The position numbers were made by a program, and so were the translations under genes. A model generated the notes under the pieces. The model made no database searches, had not been told where the DNA came from, and was given only the letters and a program-made list of their open reading frames with translations. Below are positions 55,187 to 64,000 of a stretch of 64,000 nt of DNA, piece by piece. The stretch lies in assembly GCA_001931905.2 (NCBI GenBank), contig MSJI02000176.1:22308-86307 (forward strand), read 5' to 3'. This stretch comes from Cladosporium sp. IMV 00045. Taxonomy: Eukaryota; Ascomycota; Dothideomycetes; Cladosporiales; Cladosporiaceae. The stretch's first letter is position 1; every line of letters starts with the position of its first letter.

Positions 55187-56035
55187 TCAAAATCTCTCCG
55201 CCTCCATACAATGCCAAACCAGATCTTCTCCCTCCCCGTACCTCACCTGCGTCTCCGAACCCACTGTCTCGCCCAGGATATTCAAGACATCACAAGGCAT
55301 GGGCAGGGAACCTAGCTTGCATTCCCTCCGCCACCCAGCATTCTGACCCTCATTCACCCACGTCCATCTCTCGAGTCCGAATTCCTCGCCAATCCTCAAG
55401 ACACCCTGACAAATGTGGCCCACTCTCACAGCCATACCTCGAGAATTTGTTCTCAAATTCTCATGTCTAAGCACAATACTCAGCCTGCAAGCTTCCTTAC
55501 CAGCGCTCTCACCCACTTCCTTCCTCCCATCAACAAAAACCCCCCTCCCCTCCATCTCCCTCTCACCACCTGGCAGCACAGCCCGCGGTTCAACATCCGC
55601 CCAACCCTCCAAATACTCCGTCATCCGGCCCGTCTCAGGATTCACCATCTCGCCTCTCTCCAACGAAATTCCAGAAGCGGGATCTTCAGGCATCATCTCG
55701 CCTTTGTCCACGACTTCTTCTGGTCGAAGGGTTTTGGAATCGACCCAGTGGTGCCATTGGGTGTGGGTTTTGTTGTGAGCGGAGGTGCTGCTGGTGGAGG
55801 TACCGGCGAAGGCCCAGTCGAGGGATGAGAGATTTTGCGGAGTTAGGTTGGAAGATGCGTTGTTGGGGATTTGGTTAGAGTGCTGCTGTTGCTGTGCCTG
55901 GTCCAGAGGAGTGAGCATGCGGATGTCCACGAAGCGGCGCTGGCTGGATGTCAGGACTATTGTGGAGGTTGGCTCGGAGCGCTCGCCTGCAGGCAGCCAT
56001 TGAATGAAGGCTCGAGCGGATATATTTGGCGGCAT
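55187..56035 (-). CDS. HRI1-family protein
   Basis: 282 aa, intronless. The N-terminal FIQWLPAGERSEPTSTIVLTS with RRFVDIR near residues 11-40, the block LDWAFAGTS near 72, WHHWVDS near 94-100, GEMVNPETGRMTEYLEGW near 127-144, and the second half VRVGHICQGVLRIGEE with ERWTWVNE match my recollection of the fungal HRI1 family, a two-barrel cytosolic protein found in yeast with casein kinase Hrr25 and Sec72. No membrane segment or signal. The exact function of the family is unclear, so the name denotes family only. Convergent with the Ser-rich protein gene (211 bp between stops). Confidence 0.68.
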   Translation of the reverse strand: MPPNISARAFIQWLPAGERSEPTSTIVLTSSQRRFVDIRMLTPLDQAQQQQHSNQIPNNASSNLTPQNLSSLDWAFAGTSTSSTSAHNKTHTQWHHWVDSKTLRPEEVVDKGEMMPEDPASGISLERGEMVNPETGRMTEYLEGWADVEPRAVLPGGEREMEGRGVFVDGRKEVGESAGKEACRLSIVLRHENLRTNSRGMAVRVGHICQGVLRIGEEFGLERWTWVNEGQNAGWRRECKLGSLPMPCDVLNILGETVGSETQVRYGEGEDLVWHCMEAERF

Positions 56036-56675
56036 TGCTGTGGTGGGCTGTGTCTCTGCTATCGAGAGGAAAGTGAAGGCTTGTGTAGGCTCTAGTCTTT
56101 TGATGGGTTGACTTGTTGATGAGAGTGGAGAGTTGTGTAGTTGGCTTCACCGTTTGGGAGTTCAATGTCAGATATTTTAACGGGCAATGTAAGGGGTTGT
56201 CTTCGCTTGGTTTCATGAAGTGTAGCCCGATGTTGCTCAATCGGATCCATCACGAAGTGGTGTGTCAGAGGTCGAAGCCGATCGCGCATCATCAGCGTTA
56301 TCTATCACCCGAGGCTCGACTGAAATACTGCTCCACAGTCCTACTTGAGTAATATTATAATGATATTTGGATAAGAAACGAATTTCCAAGTATTTGGAGA
56401 ACCCCAAGCGGGAGGCTTTGTACGTAGTATACTTGTCCTGTCACGAGGTCGCTTTGAATCGCACCTCACTTTGCATGCATGCGATGATCGATTAAGTAGC
56501 CGCCAGATCAACAGACAAGGCACCCGTGATCTGTTCAATGCTTGCACACATTTCGATTCAATATCTCGTCTATCTCCCAGAACGAGGCGCTATGCTTTCC
56601 CATCGCTCAACGAATCCGCATCCGACAGGCATAAAAGTCGTAGACCGCGTCAATATTTTCCACAGACAGCAGCCC
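56036..56675. other. intergenic, no gene seen
   Basis: Upstream of the HRI1-like gene and downstream of YIP1, both on the reverse strand. Only short frames are present. Confidence 0.55.
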
Positions 56676-57693
56676 TTAAGCACCGGCCTTCAAGGCCTCC
56701 AGTCTCCCGCTACCCTTGCTGCTGAAAATTGCCATGATACCAAAGCCGACGTAAAACAACGCCAGTGGGTATGCGACCAAGACCCTCATGTCCGTCATCC
56801 TTCCCACGCTGCAGAACATGCCAGAACTGGAGTATGTGCACCATGCGATCGCCAGACTGACTAGGCAGTAGCCGAAGAAAGAGTCCAGAGGGAGTAGCAC
56901 ACCGATCAATGATGCGAAGACGAGGGGAAGCAAGCAGTAGCCGAGCACGGAGCTCGAACGACCGATTGTGAGGGTGGATGAGAGGTTGGAGGAGCCGTAT
57001 CCACTGTGAGCGTCTTGTTGCGCTTGGTTGACTTCTTCGCGTGTGAGGGCGGGGGACATCATGGAGAAGACGAAGTTGAGACTGATGGCGCCGAGAATGG
57101 CGAGGCCGCAGACATAGCCGAACCAGAGTTTACCAGACTGTGTGGTTGTCAGTGAGATCACTTCTTACTTCATTCTTGCGCAGAGGCATCCTTACCAATA
57201 GGAGAAACGTTCCGAAGAGCGCGCAGAAGAGGAATGGGCCTGCAAGGTCGGAGTCGTCCATGATGTGCTGGTCTATCCTGGCCACCGGGTTGAGGACGGC
57301 AAGTGTCTAGTCACTCACGGTCAGTCCAGCTGTCTATCATTCTTTCACGCAATCCAACCCTACCTTTGACTGAATGTGGTGGAAATTGACTCCAAGCTCT
57401 TCAAGTAAAGGCGGCTCGCCCTCGTATCCTTCCGTTCCAAATGCTGCTATCCATCCTGTCCTCAGACCACTCTGCCCAGTTCCCATCTGCCCTGTCGCGC
57501 CAGGCTGGCCGGGGAATGCGCCGAAGCCATAGTTGGAGGAGGGGTATGCGTTGCTTTGAGGAGCGCCGCCGTAAGCTGCTTGAAAGGGCGTGCTGTGGCC
57601 TGAAACGGGCTGAGTCGAATATGAAGATTGGTAGAAGTTCAGGTTGTTCTGGGCTGCGTAGGCGTTTTGGTCTGTGTAGCCGTAAGATGCCAT
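56676..57693 (-). CDS. YIP1: YIP1-family Golgi/ER vesicle membrane protein
   Basis: Five-span membrane protein that binds Rab/Ypt GTPases and works in ER-Golgi vesicle formation. Exons 57364-57693, 57196-57306 and 56676-57137 give 300 aa, starting MASYGYTDQ. The N-terminal cytosolic part is Tyr/Gln/Gly/Ser-rich (about 1-75), followed by the family signature EPPLLEELGVNFHHI near 91-105, then VLNPVARIDQHIMDDSDLAGPF with its conserved Asp-Leu-Ala-Gly-Pro, and five hydrophobic segments from FLFCALFGTFLLL to LALFYVGFGIMAIF. The IGRSSSVLGYCLLPLV block is typical of Yip1/YIPF5. Divergent from galactokinase over 1.08 kb. Confidence 0.92.
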
Positions 57694-58774
57694 TTTGTGG
57701 TTTAGGCGGCTGGATGTACTCGATCGTGAGGTATGGGCGGGACAAGTATTCGAGGCGGTGATGAATAGATACACCAGACTTGGCGGTGAGAGTCGAAAAG
57801 ATGTCAAGGAAACGTGTAAGGAAAGAACATGAAATGCGCTCGCAAACTGGAGTGAGGTGGCTTTTTGGGGATGGGTTTATTATTATAGGGAGTTGGGATT
57901 ATTGCGATCTGTAACCTGTCCAGCTGCCTCCAGCAAGCCGAAGGCGGTCAATGCTTGGCGCGCCGTGTTTGTTACAGACGTCACTTTTATCAACTCGCTC
58001 AGATGTCTCTATACCAAGGCTATTTTCGATGAAATCCTGGATTCGCAGATTCTCGGCCGCTTTTTATCGAAAGGTAGACAACTAATTTGGAGAAGGATAG
58101 AGAATATGAGGCCAGTTCAGGGCTCAAATCGAGACTCCTCCTCGCTAGACCAAACGGACGAATCTCCAGATCGCGAATCAGCTGTCCCTAAGCATCAACG
58201 ATACACCGAGAAGACGAGTACCATGGACTGATATCGGATTTTCTGCGTGCCTCTTGAGCACCCGAGTGAATGCATCGAACCAAGTCAAGCCATGGATTCC
58301 CGAAAGTCAGATCCTGGTGGCCGTGGGTGTCCGTCGGAGAGACCGACTGCGACTAGAGAAGAAAGTGGCCTCAAGCGTGAAGCTCCCAGACGAAAATCAT
58401 CTTTCAAGGACAGAACGAGAATCGACGTCAATCCTCAAGAAAGAGTGAAGAGGGAAATCAATCTGGCGCGGTACCCGGCGGAAAACTGCATTGTAAGTGA
58501 GGGTGAAGAACGGAAGGTGGAGGGACGTCGATGTCGGCTCCACCCCTGCGGGGGAGGGGCAACAAGGCGGGTTGCCTGCTGGATAAGTTGACGGCATCTG
58601 CTGTACCACTTTCGCGAACACCACACGATTTCCTGTTGCTGCGGCCAGTCTTTTCTGTCTCTTTCGCTTCCTCCTTTCGCAGCGGCATACGCTTTCTAAC
58701 AGAAATTACTGCAAAGTACACCGGAAACCAAGACCAAGAAGGTTTCGTCACAACAACACCGACACAGCATCAAC
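57694..58774. promoter_or_regulatory. divergent region, YIP1 / galactokinase
   Basis: 1.08 kb with no gene I can support. A short palindrome GTCGG-5-CCGAC (CGG-N5-CCG) lies at 58333-58347, about 430 bp before galactokinase. No Gal4-type CGG-N11-CCG was noticed close to the start. Confidence 0.4.
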
Positions 58775-60405
58775 ATGGCCGTTCCTTACAAGACGTCGCT
58801 CGCCGACATCTACCCCGAAGACGCTCTCGAGGCGCAGACCGCACGATGGAACAACCTCCTCTCGACGTTCAAAAGCACATACGGCAAGCCTGCGGATTTC
58901 GTCAGCAGAAGTCCCGGCAGAGTGAACATCATTGGCGAGGTAAACTATGCACGCGACACATAAATCAACCGACCTATATCTAATTGTCCCTGTAGCACAT
59001 CGACTACTCGCTCTATGAAGTCCTTCCCATGGCCGTGACTGCCGATGTCCTCCTCGCAGTCTCCGTTCACCCCCGATCTTCTGGACCCAGCACTGTTCGC
59101 CTTACCAACGTCAACTCGCAAAAGTTCCAGAGCAAGTCGTTCGAAATCCCCGAGTCTGGTGATGTAGAGATCGACGCTTCCGCGCTCGAGTGGACAAACT
59201 ACTTCAAGTCAGGCATTGTTGGTGCGACCAAGCTTCTCCGCGAGAAGCAGAAAGAGTTCAAGGGCAGTGTGGGTATGGACATTCTGGCCGACGGAAATGT
59301 GCCTTCTGGTGGTGGATTGTCGAGCTCAGCAGCTTTCACTTGCGCATCTTCTCTGGCAGTCATGAAGGCCAATGGCGAGGACAAGATCGACAAGAAGGAG
59401 CTGGTAGAGGTTGCGATCGTGTCAGAGCGCAACGTCGGTGTCAACTCTGGCGGCATGGATCAGGCAGCGTCGGTCTTCCCTCTTCAAGGCCAGGCCCTCT
59501 ACGTTAGCTTCGTCCCAGAGCTCTCCGCGAGGAACGTCTCTTTCCCCGAGCTCACCTCCCCTCTGGTCTTTGTTGTCGCGCAGTCTTTCGTCGCAGCAGA
59601 CAAGCACGTCACAGGCCCAGTATGCTACAACCTGCGTGTGGTCGAGTGCACACTCGCAGCGCTCGTTCTCAGCAAGATCTTCGGCATCAAGAACCTCCCC
59701 TCAGACGCCGGCCCTCTGGGCAAATCCCTCCGCGGCTTCCATGACGCCTACTTCCAGCACAAGGAAGGCGTGGAGAACAACCACAACGTCCCCGCAGAAC
59801 AATTCCAGAAGCAGCTCGAGGATCTCGTCGCAAAGGTCGACCAATACCTGCCGCAAGAGGAAGGCTACACCCGCGAGCAGATCAGCCAGATCACAGGCAT
59901 CCCCATCCCCCAGCTCGAGCAGGAGTACATGTCCAAATTCCCCGTGCGCGGCGAGCGCTTCCTCCTCCGCCAGCGCGCCCTGCACGTCTTCGGTGAAGCC
60001 ATCCGCGTGCTCAAGTTTATGAACCTGCTCTCTTCTCCCTCCGCCGCGCAAAGCGACGAGGAGACCAAGAAGCTGTTGCAAGACCTCGGCGCGCTGCTTA
60101 ACGAGACGCAAGACTCTTGTCGCGAAATCTACGAGTGCTCTTGCCCCGAGCTCGATGAGCTGTGCTCTCTGGCTCGTTCCGCTGGCGCTTACGGTAGCAG
60201 GCTGACTGGTGCTGGTTGGGGCGGTTGCTCCGTGCATCTGGTCCCTGCTGATAAGGTGGAGGCCGTCAAGGAGAAGTGGACGAATGAGTACTACAAGAAG
60301 AGGTTCCCTGACATCACTGAGGAGAAGTTGAACGAGGCTATTGTTGTCAGTAAGCCTGGTAGCGGAGGCTGTGTTTTTGAGGTGAAGGGACGGGAGACTC
60401 TTTGA
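58775..60405 (+). CDS. GAL1: galactokinase
   Basis: Phosphorylates galactose to galactose-1-phosphate, first committed step of the Leloir pathway. Exons 58775-58939 and 58996-60405 give 524 aa. GHMP-kinase landmarks: signature SRSPGRVNIIGEHIDYSLY near 44-62, spliced exactly between Glu and His; ATP loop DGNVPSGGGLSSSAAF near 152-167; RNVGVNSGGMDQAASVF near 199-215 with the catalytic Asp; and the C-terminal motif RLTGAGWGGCSVHLV near 452-466. Length fits yeast Gal1/Gal3 and fungal galactokinases. The SGGGLSSSAA loop keeps Ser-Ser (as in active Gal1) rather than the Gal3 deletion, so it should be catalytic. The phosphoglucomutase gene, also needed to use galactose, starts 3.1 kb downstream. Confidence 0.95.
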
Positions 60406-60615
60406 GTTCGTTGACGACGTACGATAGATTAAAATGATGAGAACGATATCCCTGCCAAGCTCGATCTCATGTTTTTGACCGCGTGACAAGGGCATGAAAT
60501 GCATACTGACATTATCGTTACGGCAAGACTTGTTGTGATCACGTGTGTTTCGACCGGGGTCGTTCATGTCTTTGACCATAGAACCTCATTACATCGTGTT
60601 TTCGGCGTTTCAAAA

Positions 60616-61980
60616 TCACTTTATCTCCGACCACCCTTTATCCGCCCTCCCTCCTTCTCCCATCACCGTATGCCCATCCTTCTGACCAGCCTTCAAGCAC
60701 GCCTTTTCGAAAACACGCACGAAAGCCTCCACGTCCTCAAGAGTATTGTACAAAGGCGCTGGCGCAACGCGAATCACATCCGGCTTCCTCTCATCCACAA
60801 CCACGCCTTCCTCCTCAAGCCCCTGCAGCACAGCATCTAACAGGCCAGGATTCAGCTGCACGCTCAGCTGCGCACCTCTCTCAGCCGGATCCCTCGGCGT
60901 GATAATCCTATAATACGCACTAGCCTCACTCCTCAACAGCGCCTCCTCCAACGCCCCCGTCAACTCCAAACTCCGACTCCTCAACTCCCGCATCGACGTC
61001 TTCTTGAACACGTTCAAACTCGCCCTCACGGCAGTCATATCCGCCACGCTGGGATTACTCAGCTGGAACCCCGCCGCGCCTTCAATCGGTTCAAACTGGT
61101 TCGTCATGGCGAACCGCGAGCTCTTCTTCGACGCCCACCAGCCCGCCAGTCGTGGTCGGTCGAAGTGCCTCTCGTGCACGAAGCACCCGCCTATCGAGCC
61201 TGGTCCACAGTTCAGGTATTTGTACGTGCACCACACGGCGAAGTCGACGTTCCAGTCGTGTAGTGAAAGTGGCACGTTGCCCGCGGCGTGCGCGAGGTCC
61301 CATCCGACCAAGATGCCGTGGGCTTGCGCGTGCGCTGTGATCCGCGCGATGTCGAAGAATTGGCCCGTGTAGAATTGGATTCCGGGGAGGAGCAGCACGG
61401 CTGTTGTGGAGGCGTGGGCGTCGATTGTGGCGAGGATGTGTTCTGTGGTGAGGAGAGGGGTGGAAGACGGGGAGGGCGGGTCGATGAGAACCATGGCGTC
61501 GGAGGGGGAGAGGTCGTGGTGACGGATTTGTGTCTCGATCGCGTAGTGGTCGGACGGGAAGGCTTTGCCTTCGAGCATGATTTTGTAGCGCGTCGCGGTC
61601 GGGCGGTAGAAGGAGGCGAGCATCAGGTGGAGGTTGGCTGTGAGGGTCTGCATGACGGCGACTTCGGATGGTTTGGCGCCGACGATGGCGGCCATGTCGG
61701 GGACGACGTCTTCGTCGACGTGGAGCCAGGGCGCGAGGCCGGTGTCTGAGATTTCGGTGAAGTGGCCAAACACGCCTTTTGTGGCCCATGTTTCTAGGTA
61801 TTCTGCCATGCGGATTTTGGTTTCGATTGGTTGCAAGCCTAGGGAGTTGCCGCATAGGTAGACGCTTGGGTCGTCATCGTCTTTTCGTTTGTCTGCTGCT
61901 GGAGACGAGGCGATGGTCTTTCGTCGCAGATCACCTTTGGTCGGAATCCTGAATTGATCTCTGAAGCTGCCGTCTTCCAT
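60616..61980 (-). CDS. BNA5: kynureninase
   Basis: PLP-dependent enzyme cleaving kynurenine and 3-hydroxykynurenine to (hydroxy)anthranilate and alanine in tryptophan breakdown and de novo NAD synthesis. 454 aa, no intron, matching the usual length. Conserved parts: [12 protein letters not shown] near 40-51, [15 protein letters not shown] near 113-127, [14 protein letters not shown] near 222-235 with the PLP-ring Asp, [18 protein letters not shown] near 243-260 with the Schiff-base Lys near 253-256, and GGCFVHERH then [12 protein letters not shown]. Cytosolic, with no targeting signal. Convergent with galactokinase (210 bp between stops) and divergent from ISA2. Confidence 0.95.
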   Translation of the reverse strand: MEDGSFRDQFRIPTKGDLRRKTIASSPAADKRKDDDDPSVYLCGNSLGLQPIETKIRMAEYLETWATKGVFGHFTEISDTGLAPWLHVDEDVVPDMAAIVGAKPSEVAVMQTLTANLHLMLASFYRPTATRYKIMLEGKAFPSDHYAIETQIRHHDLSPSDAMVLIDPPSPSSTPLLTTEHILATIDAHASTTAVLLLPGIQFYTGQFFDIARITAHAQAHGILVGWDLAHAAGNVPLSLHDWNVDFAVWCTYKYLNCGPGSIGGCFVHERHFDRPRLAGWWASKKSSRFAMTNQFEPIEGAAGFQLSNPSVADMTAVRASLNVFKKTSMRELRSRSLELTGALEEALLRSEASAYYRIITPRDPAERGAQLSVQLNPGLLDAVLQGLEEEGVVVDERKPDVIRVAPAPLYNTLEDVEAFVRVFEKACLKAGQKDGHTVMGEGGRADKGWSEIK

Positions 61981-62322
61981 TTTGCCGGAACGATCTAGAG
62001 AGTTCGCTGAAAAGATTTGTGAATGATCGAGCAGATATCAGCCTCTTTAAGACCTTTCCCCAACCTGTTTTATGTGTATTACTCGTTGTAAATGTACAGG
62101 GTCGATTTATTTTATCGACTTCGATGACTGTAAGTGAATTGTCAAGTCAGCCCGAATAGGAAGTAGCGAGAGCTGGTGACGTCCGCAAAGCCGCCCGGCA
62201 TCGGCTCGGGATGTGCCGAGCTTTCGTCGCTTAGCAATCCAGAAGACAGGTCAAGACGAGGCGACCTGAATGCACAACACAACATCGCCACCTCAATCAT
62301 ATCACTCAGTGAAGTACCCACG
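61981..62322. promoter_or_regulatory. divergent promoter, BNA5 / ISA2
   Basis: 342 bp between two outward starts. No convincing regulator palindrome is seen. Confidence 0.45.
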
Positions 62323-62973
62323 ATGAACACCACAAGGACGTGCTTGAGGGCAGTGCCTTCATCCCAAATTCTGAACAAGCCTCGAACTTCAGCGACCGCC
62401 TATCGCAGCTTCAGCACCGCCTCCAACACACAAGCAAAGCAGCCGCTCTTCCTCGACTTCCTTGCGCCATCATGGCAGAGATCGCCTAGTATGCTCTCAC
62501 GGCCACTGCGAAGGACTCCTGTAACACAGATTCAAAGCCGATCATTCTCCGCCTCGTCTTCCAGAAATGCGGTCGCTGTCACGAACCCTCGCAAAGACGA
62601 AGATGGCAACGATATGACCATCACAATCACGCCACGCGCTTCCCACCGCCTGAAAGCCATCGCTGAGAAAGATGCGAACCCCAACCTCGCACTTCGGGTG
62701 GCTGTGGAGTCCGGCGGCTGCCATGGTTTTCAGTACCTCATGAGCTTGGTCGACGTGAAGGATATCGATGCGGAAGAGGATACGGTGTTTCAAAACGAGG
62801 AGGGTGAAGGCTACAAGCCGACCGTGGTCATGGACGAGCCGAGTCTGGAACTGCTAAAAGGAAGCAGTGTGGATTATACCATGGAGTTGATTGGAAGCCA
62901 GTTCAAGGTGACGGGGATTCCTGGAGCGAACAGCAGCTGTGGCTGCGGTACGAGCTTTGATATTGCTCAGTGA
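62323..62973 (+). CDS. ISA2: mitochondrial iron-sulfur assembly protein Isa2 (A-type/HesB)
   Basis: A-type carrier that helps build 4Fe-4S clusters in the mitochondrial matrix for aconitase, lipoate synthase and similar enzymes. 216 aa, no intron, started at MNTTRTCLRA because this gives an Arg/Ser-rich presequence (about 1-85); the frame is open 49 codons upstream. The HesB/IscA domain occupies about 95-215: ITPRASHRLKAIAEKD, LALRVAVESGGCHGFQY with the first cluster Cys near 132, and the terminal SSCGCGTSF with the paired Cys near 206-208. The arrangement C...CxC is complete. The YLMSLVDVKDIDAEEDTVF segment places it with Isa2 rather than Isa1. Confidence 0.9.
   Translation: MNTTRTCLRAVPSSQILNKPRTSATAYRSFSTASNTQAKQPLFLDFLAPSWQRSPSMLSRPLRRTPVTQIQSRSFSASSSRNAVAVTNPRKDEDGNDMTITITPRASHRLKAIAEKDANPNLALRVAVESGGCHGFQYLMSLVDVKDIDAEEDTVFQNEEGEGYKPTVVMDEPSLELLKGSSVDYTMELIGSQFKVTGIPGANSSCGCGTSFDIAQ

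Positions 62974-64000
<1,027 letters not shown>

Noticed and set aside
57694..58774. 114-codon frame at 58247-58591 before galactokinase
   Set aside because: Arg/Glu/Pro-rich and overlapping another open frame on each strand; most likely promoter and leader sequence.
59701..60579. 292-codon reverse frame opposite galactokinase
   Set aside because: Leu/Val/Glu-rich antisense shadow of GAL1.

Overview
The window is nuclear DNA of a filamentous ascomycete, most likely a Dothideomycete. The evidence is intron-rich genes with short (about 50-75 nt) GT-AG introns and CTAAC/CTGAC-type branch sites, fungal Zn2Cys6 regulators, a fungal DUF6594 membrane protein, a secreted GH15-CBM20 glucoamylase, an A-T-reductase (NRPS-like) enzyme and a class II-like peroxidase. 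The taxon is inference from gene content. I assembled exons by hand from splice sites, reading frame and family motifs, and all phases close. About 29 protein genes look intact or run off the edge, and one is a decayed helicase-like gene.

Layout. 0-7.2 kb: lipid-kinase-like gene, glucoamylase, secreted M28 aminopeptidase. 7.7-13.4 kb: an adenylate-forming reductase converging on a cytochrome P450, a possible minimal metabolite gene pair. 13.4-21 kb: alpha/beta hydrolase, GH43 arabinanase-like enzyme, AhpD/CMD-like protein, Bmt6-like rRNA methyltransferase. 21.6-23 kb: six-exon DUF6594 gene, then 2.3 kb without a recognisable gene.

25.3-40.3 kb is the most interesting part: cupin, Dal5-type anion permease, D-2-hydroxyacid dehydrogenase, Zn2Cys6 regulator, HpcH/HpaI aldolase, second Zn2Cys6 regulator, SMP-30 lactonase-like protein and sugar/quinate-type transporter sit side by side. 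This is the parts list of a sugar-acid or hydroxy-acid catabolic cluster, resembling the lactonase/aldolase half of the fungal L-rhamnose (LRA) route but without a visible dehydratase or sugar dehydrogenase. Three of its upstream regions each carry a CGG-N7-CCG inverted triplet, the kind of site a Zn2Cys6 dimer binds.

40.8-43.6 kb: an SF1-helicase-like gene with a frameshift, an in-frame stop and a lost C-terminus. 43.6-46.1 kb: gene-poor, with short tandem repeats, a degenerate ~90-bp repeat and a CCTT microsatellite. 46.1-64 kb is mostly housekeeping: peroxidase, four-span membrane protein, SAM50, small secreted protein, unknown Ser-rich protein, HRI1-like protein, YIP1, galactokinase, kynureninase, ISA2 and the 5' end of phosphoglucomutase. 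Galactokinase and phosphoglucomutase, both needed for galactose use, lie 3 kb apart.
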